The notes beneath the pieces are model-generated. The model did not search any database. It saw nothing but the letters and a program-made list of their open reading frames with translations, and was not told where the DNA came from. 64,000 nucleotides of DNA from Miscanthus floridulus (lineage: Eukaryota > Streptophyta > Magnoliopsida > Poales > Poaceae): contig NC_089581.1 in the NCBI RefSeq assembly GCF_019320115.1, positions 95,492,269-95,556,268 on the forward strand, given 5' to 3'. Both the position numbers and the translations under genes were made by a program. Shown here one piece after another: positions 10,673-22,900 of the stretch; within the stretch, counting starts at the first letter, position 1, and every line of letters begins with the position of its first letter.

Positions 10673-12164
10673 CTAGACTTACCCATCATAAATTAGAAAT
10701 AAAATTGACTCCAAGGAGTATGCAAGGCTTTATAAGTGGAGGTAGCTTGACAACATTTTGCATAAAAAGCAATTAACTCAATTATACAATTATAATTCTG
10801 TCATCAAGTTAATTAGAACTATCCATCTCTAGATTAGCAACTATCCTGTGCCAAACATGTGGTATATCTTTTTAGAGCATACAATAGTAACCATAGCAGG
10901 TATAGTAATTCCATGTTTATCCGAACCATCACATTCCATAATCCAGTTACTACGATGTTGGGACTAGCCAAGTTTCTCACTATCCGGGAGAGATGGCGAT
11001 TCGAATCGATTTCAACCAGCTGGGAATTTATTCCTAACACAAACCCAGGTAGACCCGATCAATGGTCACCTTAGGTCACCTTTGGTACAACTCAGGTCCA
11101 CATTTCGCGGGTCCGTACCGCGCCGCACAATCTGGGACACCAGATGCCAGGACGTTCAGGCCTAGCCTGCCCTTGGGCTTAGTCTGATCGCCCCCCCGCA
11201 AGGAGCGCACAACAGAATGGGTCCCGGCCTGAGTTGAGCTACTCGGCTTTGCGGTCAGAATGAGTTATCCGGCCAGCTAAGTGATAGGCATGCATTCAAT
11301 CTTGTCAGAAGCGCCAACAATGGTACGGTCCTTAATCGACACAGACGGAATCACAGGAGTCAACCTACACATAGACTCCGCCCGGCCTCGATTTACTTTT
11401 ACCCCATGGTTCTTTTCCACGATAGCAAATATAGCCAACCATGCTCCGGTATCCACCTATATCTCGCAGGTGATAGGATATCACCCGACTTCTACCGGTC
11501 TAAGCATGGCTAAGCATATATTCGATCTTGGACCTATATCGGTTAAAGGTGTAATATCTGGACAAGGAATTTATATGCATCAAGTGGTTCCATTCAACTC
11601 TTATAACCTAATGCATCAATCATAAGTACTTAAGTAATCATTTGTAAAATACTGGGAGACTTAAAATGCTCCGGGGCTTGCCTGGGATCCATCATAAGTC
11701 AGTTTAGTTAGCTTGCACCGACTAGGTGACATCTCCGGTCCTAGCACTTGCTTAGTCCTTCCATCTTCGGGATAGATCCGCCAAACCCAATCTTCGAGTT
11801 CGGCTCCACATCACATCCTTCATGTGGTTTATCTAGCGTACCTAAATGAGATGCAAGATGCAGGTGTATGAATACATGGAAATGCAATAGGCAATGCATC
11901 ACATGCAGTAAGTAAGACAAGCATAAGGTTACATTAACATGCACAAGCACTTCACATTGCTTACTATAATTATCGCACAATTTATCATGCCACGATAGCA
12001 AAGAAGATGACAACACCAAGCATGACACAAGTTTCCCAAGATCTCAGGTACTCTAACTCAACCATCATCAAAGGTATGAGCCACACTTAGCAATATACAA
12101 GCAAACAACTAAAATGGGAATCTGTCAATTTCTGGACATGTAAACAGCAGCTACAAGATTTAGC

Positions 12165-13450
12165 TATAACTGGAGTTACACAAATCCAAATGACTTGAAA
12201 GAAGATATTCTGGAAAGCTTATGAAATTTTCAACAATTGATATTTAATCATCTTAGCATGATTCTCAAGTTAACTAAGCCAAATATACCTATTTACAGAA
12301 ACTGGTCTAAACAAGGCAGAGAGTAATCAATTCTGTAACCCAACTTTAAACAGGCATAACTCATAAACTACTTGGCCAAATACCACCAACTTTTAACAGA
12401 ATATAGATACATGAATTATATACAACTTTGTTATTATCACCAAAAACTCATTCAAATCCTAACTAGATCAAACACTAGCATCTTTCAGATCTGCTCAGAA
12501 TAAAATCAAAACTTGACAGAAGACTTAAAAGTCATGTAACTCCTAAACTATCAGGCCTATGGTCTTACAATTTGAACACAAGCAATATTATGAAATTTGC
12601 TACAACTTTTGTATTCACTACAACCATAGCAAACATCATTTACACCACGAAAATAATTGCACAAGCAAAACTGCAAATCCAGCCCAACAGCAGTGGTATA
12701 GAAAACTGATATCATCTTCAGAGAAGCATAACTGGAGTTCTAGACCTCCAACAAACATGAACCATAACTTTTTGAAAAGCTTAGGAAGTTACCTACAACT
12801 TTATTATTCTCATATTAAGATGATTCTACAGTTAGAAGGGTCAATTAATCCAATAATTGCTTCTCTGTCCAAAACATAGACAGAAACTGACATGCCACTT
12901 TAAACAGCTATAAATGGAGTTATATATGTCCAATAAATGTGATTCTAGACTTTTTAGAAATCTTAGCAAATTCTAAACAACTTTGTTGTAAACACCTAAA
13001 GCTAATTATACTATTAAGAAGGCCCCACAGTAAGAACAAGGAAACCCTCTCTGAGTTTGGGCAGAAACAGCCACAGAGATTTAAGCAAGTATAATTCAAG
13101 ATCTACTTAGCCAAAAATCATGATATTTAACTTTTTGGAAAGCTTAAGAAAAGTACCACAACTAATGTATTTTCACCAAGTCATGATTCATAACTTAACT
13201 GAGCCAATTTATTCAAACATGTAGAACTGTTCAGAGTAGAAGCAAAGCAATACAGGGCATTTGTTATTTTTATAACTCTTAAACTATAAATCCTAAACTC
13301 CTGAAATTTTTACCAGACAACAACAATCACCTTAGTAGCACTCCACAAAAATTTCACATTTATTTGAGCATAAAAACTGCAGTTATGAAAAAGACAAGAC
13401 ATGGCAAGTATCAAGAACCTATCTGCATAGATCTATTTTTACAACACAAT
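12165..13450. repeat. Hidden tandem array of about 184-bp units in A left LTR
   Basis: Seven diverged units start near 12165, 12353, 12533, 12725, 12907, 13089 and 13270, spacing 180-192 bp. Each opens with a TATAACT-like word followed by GGAGTT or CTAAACTA. Most contain a block like TTTTTGGAAAGCTTA about 45-55 bp in, then ACAACTTTnTTnTT-like and CACC words. The array recurs in the right LTR and its copy. Confidence 0.65.
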
Positions 13451-14011
13451 ATTTAAACTAAAACATGCCACATTATAGATCTACTGCCTAGACAATTTCA
13501 CAAGGATTCCAAAAAGTCCTCATTTTCTATTTTACCATTTTTGTATGAATTACCATGAATTTTCAAAGTTCATCATTCAAATCTGTAAAAAGAAAAGAAA
13601 AGACATGTAAGTCTTGCATCGGGGTCCCTGCAGAAAACATTAATTAAACTACAGAGAAGGGGTCCTCAGGGGCACTATTCAAATGAGTCATGGCTTCACA
13701 GTTGGATCCCTCCCTTTCTTCGAATTTTAAGACGAAGTCCTCGATGCGATTTTTGAAGGGCTGCACAGGAGCTCGCCGTTTGCCGGCCGGAGGAGGCTCG
13801 TCGGCGGTGGGGGAAGTGGCAGTGGAGCACGAGCAGGGCCACGCGCACTTGCCGATGGCCTCAGCTCAGCCCGAGGTGGAGCATGGAGCCCTAGCCACAT
13901 GTGCTGGCGACCTAGGCCGAGCCGCACCGTGGTGAGGGCGCGCCGGTGACGAGCGGCTTCAGGCGAGGGGTGCGGGGGTTGCGGCGCGAGGTGAGGGAGG
14001 TGGTGGTGCGG

Positions 14012-14392
14012 TCAATTTGGGTGGAGGGAGGCTAGAGACGCAAGAACAACGGTGGCCATGGAGATGGAATGACCGGCCATGGCGGCGACGGTCGCGCCCG
14101 CAAGCAGCAGCAGCACGCAAGGGAAAAAGAAAGGGAGGGCCAGAGCGAGTGAAGGGTAACGCGCTCGGCTCTCCGCATCGATGCAGGGGCACAAGGACAC
14201 ACGGCAGCAAGGTGAGGTGCTCAGCTCGGGCATGGAGGACACGTCCAGGACACGCGTCACCCTATGAGGCAAAACTCCGAACAGGTGGCGGGCGTCGGTG
14301 TGGACATGGTGGGGAGCAGATTTGGGCCATCTCGGGTGCGAATTGGACTTTGGGCCTAAAATGAAGTTTGAAGGCCGTGAACTGCTCTTCAT
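14012..14392 (-). other. Leader ORF in A LTR (126 codons), coding status unknown
   Basis: This is the first long ORF downstream of the LTR TATA box, about 140 nt away. It is basic at the N-terminus (MKSSSRPSNF) and has a hydrophobic stretch near residues 83-108 (LALPFFFPCVLLLLAG). Its partner in the right LTR (24152-23772) is also 126 codons and open despite substitutions. The region is GC-rich and other frames are open too, so chance is a real alternative. No family recognised. Confidence 0.25.
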
Positions 14393-14529
14393 TTTTCATT
14401 TAGAGACCAAGGTCATCAGAGCTCTAGATCAGCGAGTAATTATGCCCCAAAGTGATAGTGTCAGCGCGTTGACCGCGATTAACAAAACTCCAAAATTGAT
14501 GGTCAAAACGAAGTCCAACGAGTGCCATC

Positions 14530-14537
14530 TTTTTATA
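14530..14537 (-). promoter_or_regulatory. TATA box of A LTR
   Basis: GCATATAAAAAG on the minus strand, about 770 bp from the U3 end of the LTR. It is conserved at 24290-24297 and 49602-49609. If used, U3 is about 0.77 kb and R-U5 about 4.3 kb. Confidence 0.5.
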
Positions 14538-15308
14538 TGCTCTTCTCCATGAACTTAGCTCCAACCTTTATTTTGGGGTCAAGTCAAGTTGCTTAACAAA
14601 ATTTGGAGAATGCAGAATGCCAATGTCGACGACGAGTCGACGATGAATTCCAGACTTAGAAAAATTCTAAGTACCGAAAACAGCTGCCGATTCAACGTTT
14701 GAGCCTCGATTCGCCTTAGTTCCAAGTTGATCTAGCTCTTGGTCCAAAAATAAAGTTTGTTCTACTCTACTCAAACTTCAACTTTGATTTAAGGTGCAAC
14801 TCCATGCAAGCACTGTAAGTGATTGGTCAACATAGGTCAAAGTAGCATCACGGTAAAGCTTAAATCCGAGTTTTAGACCGATTGAGGTATTTTCTTGTCC
14901 TCCGCTCAACACGAACCCTTAATAACTTTTGTTCATGAGTGTAAGTAGAGCTGTTTGAGCAAGGTTGCAATGTTTGTTTGATGACCTATCATTTCATTCA
15001 CTTAATAAAGCAATCCAAGAAAGATTATAACTTATCATTTCATGTGACTTCTTGATTCCAAACTCCATGAAACTTTTCCAATCATTCATGTGTGTGGAAA
15101 TTGATGTGAGGCACATGAAAGAAGCACCTTCAACATTACTTAGGTATATATCTGAAAAGGGCCAATAAGCAAGCAAAGGTGTGTTGCCCAAGTTTAAGTT
15201 GGAGCTCGCTCTTGTAGAATTGATCTTGACACCGTCATCACCACTTAACATGTCATGTTTGAGCTCAAACCCATCGCTTAACTGGTGGCAAACACCTAGG
15301 GTGTTACA

Positions 15309-15321
15309 GCCCTCCCCCCTT
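15309..15321 (-). promoter_or_regulatory. A polypurine tract
   Basis: AAGGGGGGAGGGC on the minus strand directly precedes the 3' LTR start TGTAACACCC. It would prime plus-strand DNA synthesis. Copy at 40628-40640. Confidence 0.8.
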
Positions 15322-18300
15322 AAAGGAATCGTGTCCCAAGATTCAGTGCAAAAGACTTTTAAGGGAAGAGAAACATGTCAACCAGTTTCCAACATCAGTG
15401 ATAGCATTAGGCCACTTAACTTTGGAGTATCAGAGAGGCTAATTTGGTCACGACACTTTCTGATACTTGCTCTTCGTCGTAAGCTGTTGTCTGAAGAATC
15501 TCCTTCGTTGGTGTCCATAAAGCATTGTTACATTGGAAGAAATCCAAGATAGCACTGTCCTACGTACTTCGTCCTCGATGTACGAAGAGTAATACAAGTG
15601 TATACCAAATACTTGTAACATCTACTTCATAAGTGGATATAGCACAGACCATATGGACTTTGCACTAGACCGCAGCCTGTTGACGGATATTCCTTGCAAC
15701 GGTGCTATATTTGTTCCCAAGGTTTGAAAAGCAGTTCTCTACAAAAGTGGCTTAAGCACAACTTCTTGTAAAGGATGTGATCATAAACGGGTAAACATCC
15801 TTTGAGGGTATGAGAAGCTAGTTAACCAATATCCAAACTGGTTGTAGCGGTGCAATCACTCAAATGTCAACTGATGGAAAGCTACATAATGTTCCATATG
15901 CGCAGTGCTCTTTCTCTGATAACAATATTGTATGGTCTGAGTCTGCTGAGTGAGTGGTAAACATAGTAGCTGACTCTGTTGGCTCAACGTTCTTGATGAT
16001 CATTCCTTAGGGAGCCTTTGGATCCAAGTTGCAATAGTGATCTGGGTTGAATCTGATGCAACCTCTTGGGTAAAAACACATATAAGGTACCAAAGGCATG
16101 TTAGCATTGGAGAACCATTGACATAGAAGGATGTTAGAGAGGCTTGGAGGACAACACAAGTTGCAAGTAATCACAAAACTAGGGACTAGTTCACTACCAA
16201 GCAGGTTGAGTACAATTTGCCTTCGTGGTGCAGTTGCACAGCAAGTTGGGTTGACTTGTATCGTAGCAAAACTAGCCTTCTTAAACTATATTTGATGTCG
16301 AGGCTTCCATTCTTAGGCCAATCAATATCTCGAAAACCATAATCCAAAAATCTATGGTTAGACACCTTTCCAATTACTTTCGAATTGCAAGGGCACAATT
16401 TGGCTTCTAGAACACCTTGACTGCTCATGCATTGCTGATCTAAGAGGGCAAAAGCAAGGCACATAGGGGTGCAATTAGTCTTCTCAAGGGTATGGAGGGT
16501 TGTCTAATAGCAATAAACCTACAAGTTGTAATTTCTTGGCATGAATTACAAACACAACCTTCTAATGCAAAGGATGATCGCAGTCATAGCGAAATTGCAG
16601 ATTCTGTACCCTTTTGTTTTCTATTCATATCTCACAAACTACTGCTCCAATATGCACCAATTTTGGTGGGCATGTAGATCCATGTGTCTTCTAACTACTC
16701 ACCAAAATTCAACTCAACCGGACACCGTTTGACCATCCAAACAATTCATCTATCAAAATTGCTCTGTTCTAAAATGACAGCAACTGAGCCGACAAGATAT
16801 CTCTCAAATCCGATGTTTTACTCAACCAATACTCAAACCAACTTAGAACATTAAAGGGTCCTAAGCAAGGAATGAGATCACCAAGTTTGGGGTCAATCCA
16901 ACTTCGTTTGAGTCACTAATCACCTAGCTTGAAGATAACTGGTTTAGTGCCACAAAATTTGGACAGATTTCTCGTTCTTCCTTTATAACCGCGGTAGCTT
17001 TCTCGCTGAGGATGGAGGCTAGGGTTTTCCTTACATGCCTCTTAGGAAACAACCTCAACCGTTGATTTAGACACCAACTCGACGATGAACAAACATTGGA
17101 CTTGTGGGCTATTTTCACAGGGCACAAAGCATTACTCCACATGGAGGGCATCCCTATATAGATAAGGAACCGTTTCTGAATATTCTCTGGCACCTCGTCC
17201 AATAGAGCCTTGAACAAATCCATTTGTGGTACCTAGGGGCACAATGATGCTGATCGAAACTAGGGATATGCTTTCTCTAGTTCTTTACTTAGCTAATACA
17301 ACATCTTGCACTATATACATGATTGTCCAAGATGGAATTGACTTAATAGCACATTTGGAGAAGAAGTAGCACTTGTATTGTAGGTCCAGGTTTGTTGTTT
17401 CCTTGATCAACATCGTTCTGTGAGATCTGGTCTTCATAGTTACCAACTAGTCGTTACCTAACTGAAGACTAACTTTCTCACTGGTAACTAATCAGTTGTC
17501 CCTCAACACTAAAAAGGTTTCAAATCTTCACTCTTGATAATAAAAATTGTGGTTGAAGCATACAGATGCTCGCCATTGAAGTCAGTAGAAAGGGGTCACA
17601 CCAAAGAAGGTCGATTGATATTATTGCACCTAAAGATCAAGGCTAAGATAGAAAGCTCATAAGCACCAGGTGACCGATTATAGGACATAATATCTTGGTC
17701 CGTTTATCATCCGACTGATAACTTGTCCAACTTAAGTGTTGTGTGCATTTCTGATCCAACGAAAATGACATAAGTTGCTCATTAGATGACCAATGTTAAT
17801 ATAGGGACCATCAAGTAGAGTCACTTGTCTACCACCTCTTGCAGTCTGTTTATGTTCCTGTTAGTGACCTGTTCTTCAAAGGTTAACCGTTGGACAACTT
17901 CAAAAGGGAGTCCTATTGCATCTAGTTTGTCATATAGATATCTTGACATGATAAGGAGAGATAACCAAGGAAGAGCTCATGTGAAAATAACACATCGGTG
18001 CAGTTTTGCAATGGATCATGACTAGAAACCTCGATACCAGCGCATGCCGAGCAGCACAACCTTGTGGCTGCAGTCCACAGGATGCCCTCGGTTTCATCGT
18101 GGCACCATAGATTGCTAACCGTGGCATCATTACTGAACATACAACCCACACGCATTCTCACGTAGCACAAATTTGGTTACATAAGAGCAAACACAATGAG
18201 AAGGAGGGATAGCAACAAAGGTAGTCACAAGGTTAGGAGTCAACAAGCAGGGGATCTGAAGATCAAAACACAACGCAAGAGAGCATAGCTTAATTGCCAA

Positions 18301-19963
18301 GGACAACTAAGCAGGGGACTTCTTGCTAAATTTCCATATACGTCTTGTGTCCACCCAAGTGATTACCAGATAAAGATTAACATGAGATTTGGTCTTGTTG
18401 AGTAGCAACATGAGATCAAGACTGATAAATATTTAGAGACTTGAAAGGGTTGGAGACAAAACAAACGAGATTCAAGGGTAGAGCCATTGCACTGACTAGG
18501 GATTCATTTGATAAAGCAATGACAGGATCTACGAGGATATGGTTCCAAAGCCAGGGTAGATAGCGATTAGCGTTGTACCAGATCATCAGTAGGAGAAGGA
18601 GCAATGAAGTCCGATAAGGATTTCGGAGCAAGGTCCTTCCACACAAGAGTGGGACAACCACGACACATGCAAGCAAAGAAGGGAGCTAAGCTTGGTCCTA
18701 AGGTCAAGCAAAGACATGGATAAAGGTCTTCGTAGCACAACGTTCAATGGCTAGCAACCACATGTACAGGCTTAGGCTCCTAAGAGAGAACTTAATTGAA
18801 AATGACAACCATGAGATTACCAAAACTTGGACGTTGTTCCAGGATAGCGCTCTTCAACACTCATATGCTTTCCGAGGACAAAAGGAGTGACAGCTACGGC
18901 ACTACCTAGATTACGAGCATCCGCACCTACATCATGGTCTTAAGCAAGCATTTCGAAATACTCAATCTAATTAGCTTAAGCGACTATTACTAAGCACAAA
19001 GCTCGCACCTAACAAGTAGTCACCTACAACAACATTGCTACACATATCATGCAAAACATGGTGGTAAAGTATTGTTATCATTTATTTCCTTTGGAAGCAA
19101 ACATATAAGGCGAAGCTAATCCCACACTATCTTCAAGCACAGCTATTCAAGCGGCATGGAACAAGGCATTTTGTCTAGCTTCACACAAGGAAGATAGTGG
19201 CATCACATTGGTCACAAGTTACTAAGTATTAGAACAAGGTGAGGGAAGCATATTTATGCACAAGCATAATCATGATGCATGCTCGCCCTATTCGTCCTCA
19301 CGAAATTGCCAGCCTAAGGTGGCAATCACGTTCTATGTCGGTGGCATAACACGTACTCTCTCGATATATAGCTAGTCATTATCTACATTCAATCTACGCA
19401 TTCGTGGTTAGCATACCTGCAGGCAAATTCATTACAGCCCATCCCCACAAGAGATAAATAAGCACACAATGAAAGCAGTAAACTAAGATACTCTCCATAT
19501 ACACATCCCCAGATGTATATACTTTGATATCCGTAGCTACCTGATAAATATACCCGTAATTAAGTACCTTTATATATACATGTGTGTAACATGTAAATAT
19601 TCCAGTAACCATAGCTCACTCTCCCCTAGACCGATAGTTGAACGGTCATGCTCTCACAACTCACACTTACCTGGGCATAGAGGCAATTGATCCATACATT
19701 ACCATTCAAGTGAACGGCATCCATACAATAGCACGCCGTATGGACGACGAAAGTAAAATTTGCAAGAAGTAAACCCCCACAGTTAGTACTTAGATAGCCA
19801 CCTAATAGTCCTTAACTGGGCATAAAGGAGGATGTCACTAGCATAGTTTTGCAAATAAGTTTTGACAAATTTGCCTGTAGCTAAAGTTTTAGTTAAAATA
19901 GGCTTTTTAAAACCAAAACTTAGCTTTTAAAACTATGTACATGACAGTATTATGCTTAATCTT

Positions 19964-19975
19964 GCTCTGATACCA
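19964..19975 (-). promoter_or_regulatory. A primer binding site, initiator tRNA-Met type
   Basis: The minus strand reads TGGTATCAGAGC two bases after the 5' LTR end. This is the canonical PBS for plant initiator tRNA-Met. It fixes A's orientation. Copy at 45276-45287. Confidence 0.9.
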
Positions 19976-19977
19976 GC

Positions 19978-22900
19978 TGTGACAGAACCGCCCAATTTAT
20001 ACAAGATCAAATACGGCTGTCCCCGCTTAACATGTTGACACGCGCATACTCTCACTTATATAAACCCGGTAGTCCGCCGAGTGTCACGCAGGACCTCGGT
20101 AAATCAACATCACAACCAAGATCGCGTGATTAAGCAAATACACATCACATACGCAGAGTTGCAGCGGAAATAATATTACAAATGGTTTCACAAATAATAG
20201 CATAAGTTTGTGTTTCAAAACCGATTAGTGAAAACAACATTGCTTTCAAAGGATTACATTAATATAAGTTCCAAATACAGTGCTAGCATAAGTGACATCC
20301 TCAGACAAAAGCATGTAGATGAGAAGTGAATATAGAGTCACCGAGCCCACCGGCGGTTAACCACCATCTTTAGCAGGCCAAAACCTCACCTGCAACATGG
20401 TGGGATAAACCCTGAGTACTCGAATGTACTCAGCTAGACTTACCCGTCATAAATCAGAAATAAAATTGACTCCAAGGAGTATGCAAGGCTTTATAAGTGG
20501 AGGTAGCTTGACAACATTTTGCATAAAAAGCAATTAACTTAATTATACAATTATAATTCTGTCATCAAGTTAATTAGAACTATCCATCTCTAGATTAGCA
20601 ACTATCATGTGCCAAACATGTGGTATATCTTTTTAGAGCATACAATAGTAACCATAGCAGGTATAGTAATTCCATGTTTATCCGAACCATCACATTCCAT
20701 AATCCAATTACTACGATGTTGGGACTAGCCAAGTTTCTCACTATCCGGGAGAGACAGCGATTCGAATCGATTTCAACTAGCTGGGAATTTATTCCTAAAA
20801 CAAACCCAGGCATACCCGATCAATGGTCACCTTAGGTCACCTTTGGTACAACTTAGGTCCACATTTCGCGGGTTCGTATCGCGCCGCACAATCTGGGACA
20901 CCAGATGCCAGGATGTTCAGGCCTAGCCTGCCCTTGGGCTTAGTCTGATCGCCCCCCGCAAGGAGCGCACAACAGAATGGGTCCCGACCTGAGTTGAGCT
21001 ACTCAGCTTCGCGGTCAGAACGAGTTATCTGGCTAGCTAAGTGATAGGCATGCGTTCAATCTTGTCAGAAGCGCCAACAACGGTATGGTCCTTAATCGAC
21101 ACAGACAGAATCACATGAGTCAACCTACACATAGACTCCGCCCGGCCTCGATTTACTTTTACCCCATGGTTCTTTTCCACGATAGCAAATATAGCCAACG
21201 GTGCTCCGGTATCCACCTATATCTCGTAGGTGACAGGATATCACCCGACTTCTACCGGTCTAAGCATGGCTAAGCATATATTCGATCCTGGACCTATACC
21301 GGTTAAAGGTGTAATATCTGGACAAGGAATTTATATGCATCAAGTGGTTCCATTCAACTCTTATAACCTAATGCATCAATCATAAGTACTTAAGTAATCA
21401 TTTGTAAAATACTGGGAGACTTAAAATGCTCCGGGGCTTGCCTGGGATCCATCATAAGTCAGTTCAGTTAGCTTGCACCGACTTGGTGACATCTCCGGTC
21501 CTAGCACTTGCTTAGTCCTTCCATCTTCGGGATAGATTCACCAAACCCAATCTTCGAGTTCGGCTCCACATCACATCCTTCACGTGGTTTATCTAGCGTA
21601 CCTAAATGAGATGCAAGATGCAGGTGTATGAATACATGGAAGTGCAATAGGCAATGCATCACATGCAGTAAGTAAGACAAGCACAAGGTTACATTAACAT
21701 GCACAAGCACTTCACATTGCTTACTATAATTATCGCACAATTTATCATGCCACGATAGCAAAGAAGATGACAACACCAAGCATGACACAAGTTTCCCAAG
21801 ATCTCAGGTACTCTAACTCAACCATCATCAAAGGTATGAGCCACACTTAGCAATATACAAGCAAACAACTAAAATGGGAATCTGTCAATTTCTGGACATG
21901 CAAATAGTAGCTACAAGATTTAGCTATAACTGGAGTTACACAAATCCAAATGACTTCCAAGAAGACATTCTGGAAAGCTTATGAAATTTTAGACAATTGA
22001 TATTTAATCATCTTAGCATGATTCTCAAGTTAACTAAGCCAAATATACCTATTTACAGAAACTGGTCTAAACAAGGCAGAGAGTAATCAATTCTGTAACC
22101 CAACTTTAAACAGGCATAACTCACAAACTACTTGGCCAAATACCACCAAATTTTACCAGAATCTAGATACATGAATTATATACAACTTTGTTATTATCAC
22201 CAAAAACTCATTCAAATCCTAACTAGATCAAACACTAGCATCTTTCAGATCTGCTCAGAATAAAATCAAAACTTGACAGAAGACTTAAAAGTCATGTAAC
22301 TCCTAAACTATCAGGCCTATGGTCTTGCAATTTGAACAAAAGCAAGATTATGAAATTTTCTACAACTTTTGTATTCACTACAACCATAGCAAACATCATT
22401 TACACCACGAAAATAATTGCACAAGCAAAACTGCAAATCCAGCCTAACAGCAGTGGTATAGAAAACTGATAGCATCTTCAGAGAAGCATAACTGGAGTTC
22501 TAGACCTCCAACAAACATGAACCATAACTTTTTGAAAAGCTTAGGAAGTTACCTACAACTTTCTTATTCTCATATTAAGATGATTCTACAGTTAGAAGGG
22601 TCAATTAATCCAATAATTGCTTCTCTGTCCAAAACATAGACAGAAACTGACATGCCACTTTAAACAGATATAAATGGAGTTATATATGTCGAATAAATAT
22701 GATTCTAGACTTTTTATAAAGATTAGAAAATTCTAAACAACTTTGTTGTAAACACCTAAAGCTAATTATACTATTAAGAAGGCCCCACAGTAAGAACAAT
22801 GAAACCCTCTCTGAGTTTGGGCAGAAACAGCCACAGAGATTTAAGCATGTATAATTCAAGATCTACTTAGCCAACAATCATGATATTTAACTTTTTGGAA

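Larger units (their letters stand above)
10217..15308 (-). repeat. A left LTR (3' LTR in its own orientation)
   Basis: Plus-strand ends are TGTGATAGAACC and GGTGTTACA. In the element's own orientation U3 is 15308 to about 14510 and a TATA box lies at 14537-14530. A GC-rich leader (14390-13690) follows, then an AT-rich array of about 184-bp units (13450-12165), then sequence related to B's LTR (11600-10217). The tandem duplication of the window begins inside this LTR at 15012. Confidence 0.92.
15309..19977 (-). other. A internal domain, apparently non-coding
   Basis: A 4.67-kb internal region with only short ORFs in all frames and no retroviral motif. The longest sense ORF is 17223-16924 (99 codons, begins MDLFKALLDEVPENIQ, no recognised family). 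In the second copy (42532-42235) a one-base deletion breaks it, so there is no sign of constraint. The first 30 bases after the PPT share GTCCCAAGATTCA and flanking bases with element B. The function of such domains is thought to be limited to packaging and template signals; that is inference here. Confidence 0.7.

Noticed and set aside
13690..14400. GC-rich block with many overlapping ORFs, as if a host gene
   Set aside because: It lies wholly inside A's LTR and recurs in every LTR copy. Several frames are open at once, as expected from base composition.
14994..15251. 85-codon ORF repeated at several places in the window
   Set aside because: It sits in U3 of A's LTR. The repetition only reflects LTR copies and the tandem duplication.
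19964..19975. A tRNA gene
   Set aside because: Only the 12-base primer binding complement is present; no tRNA body follows.
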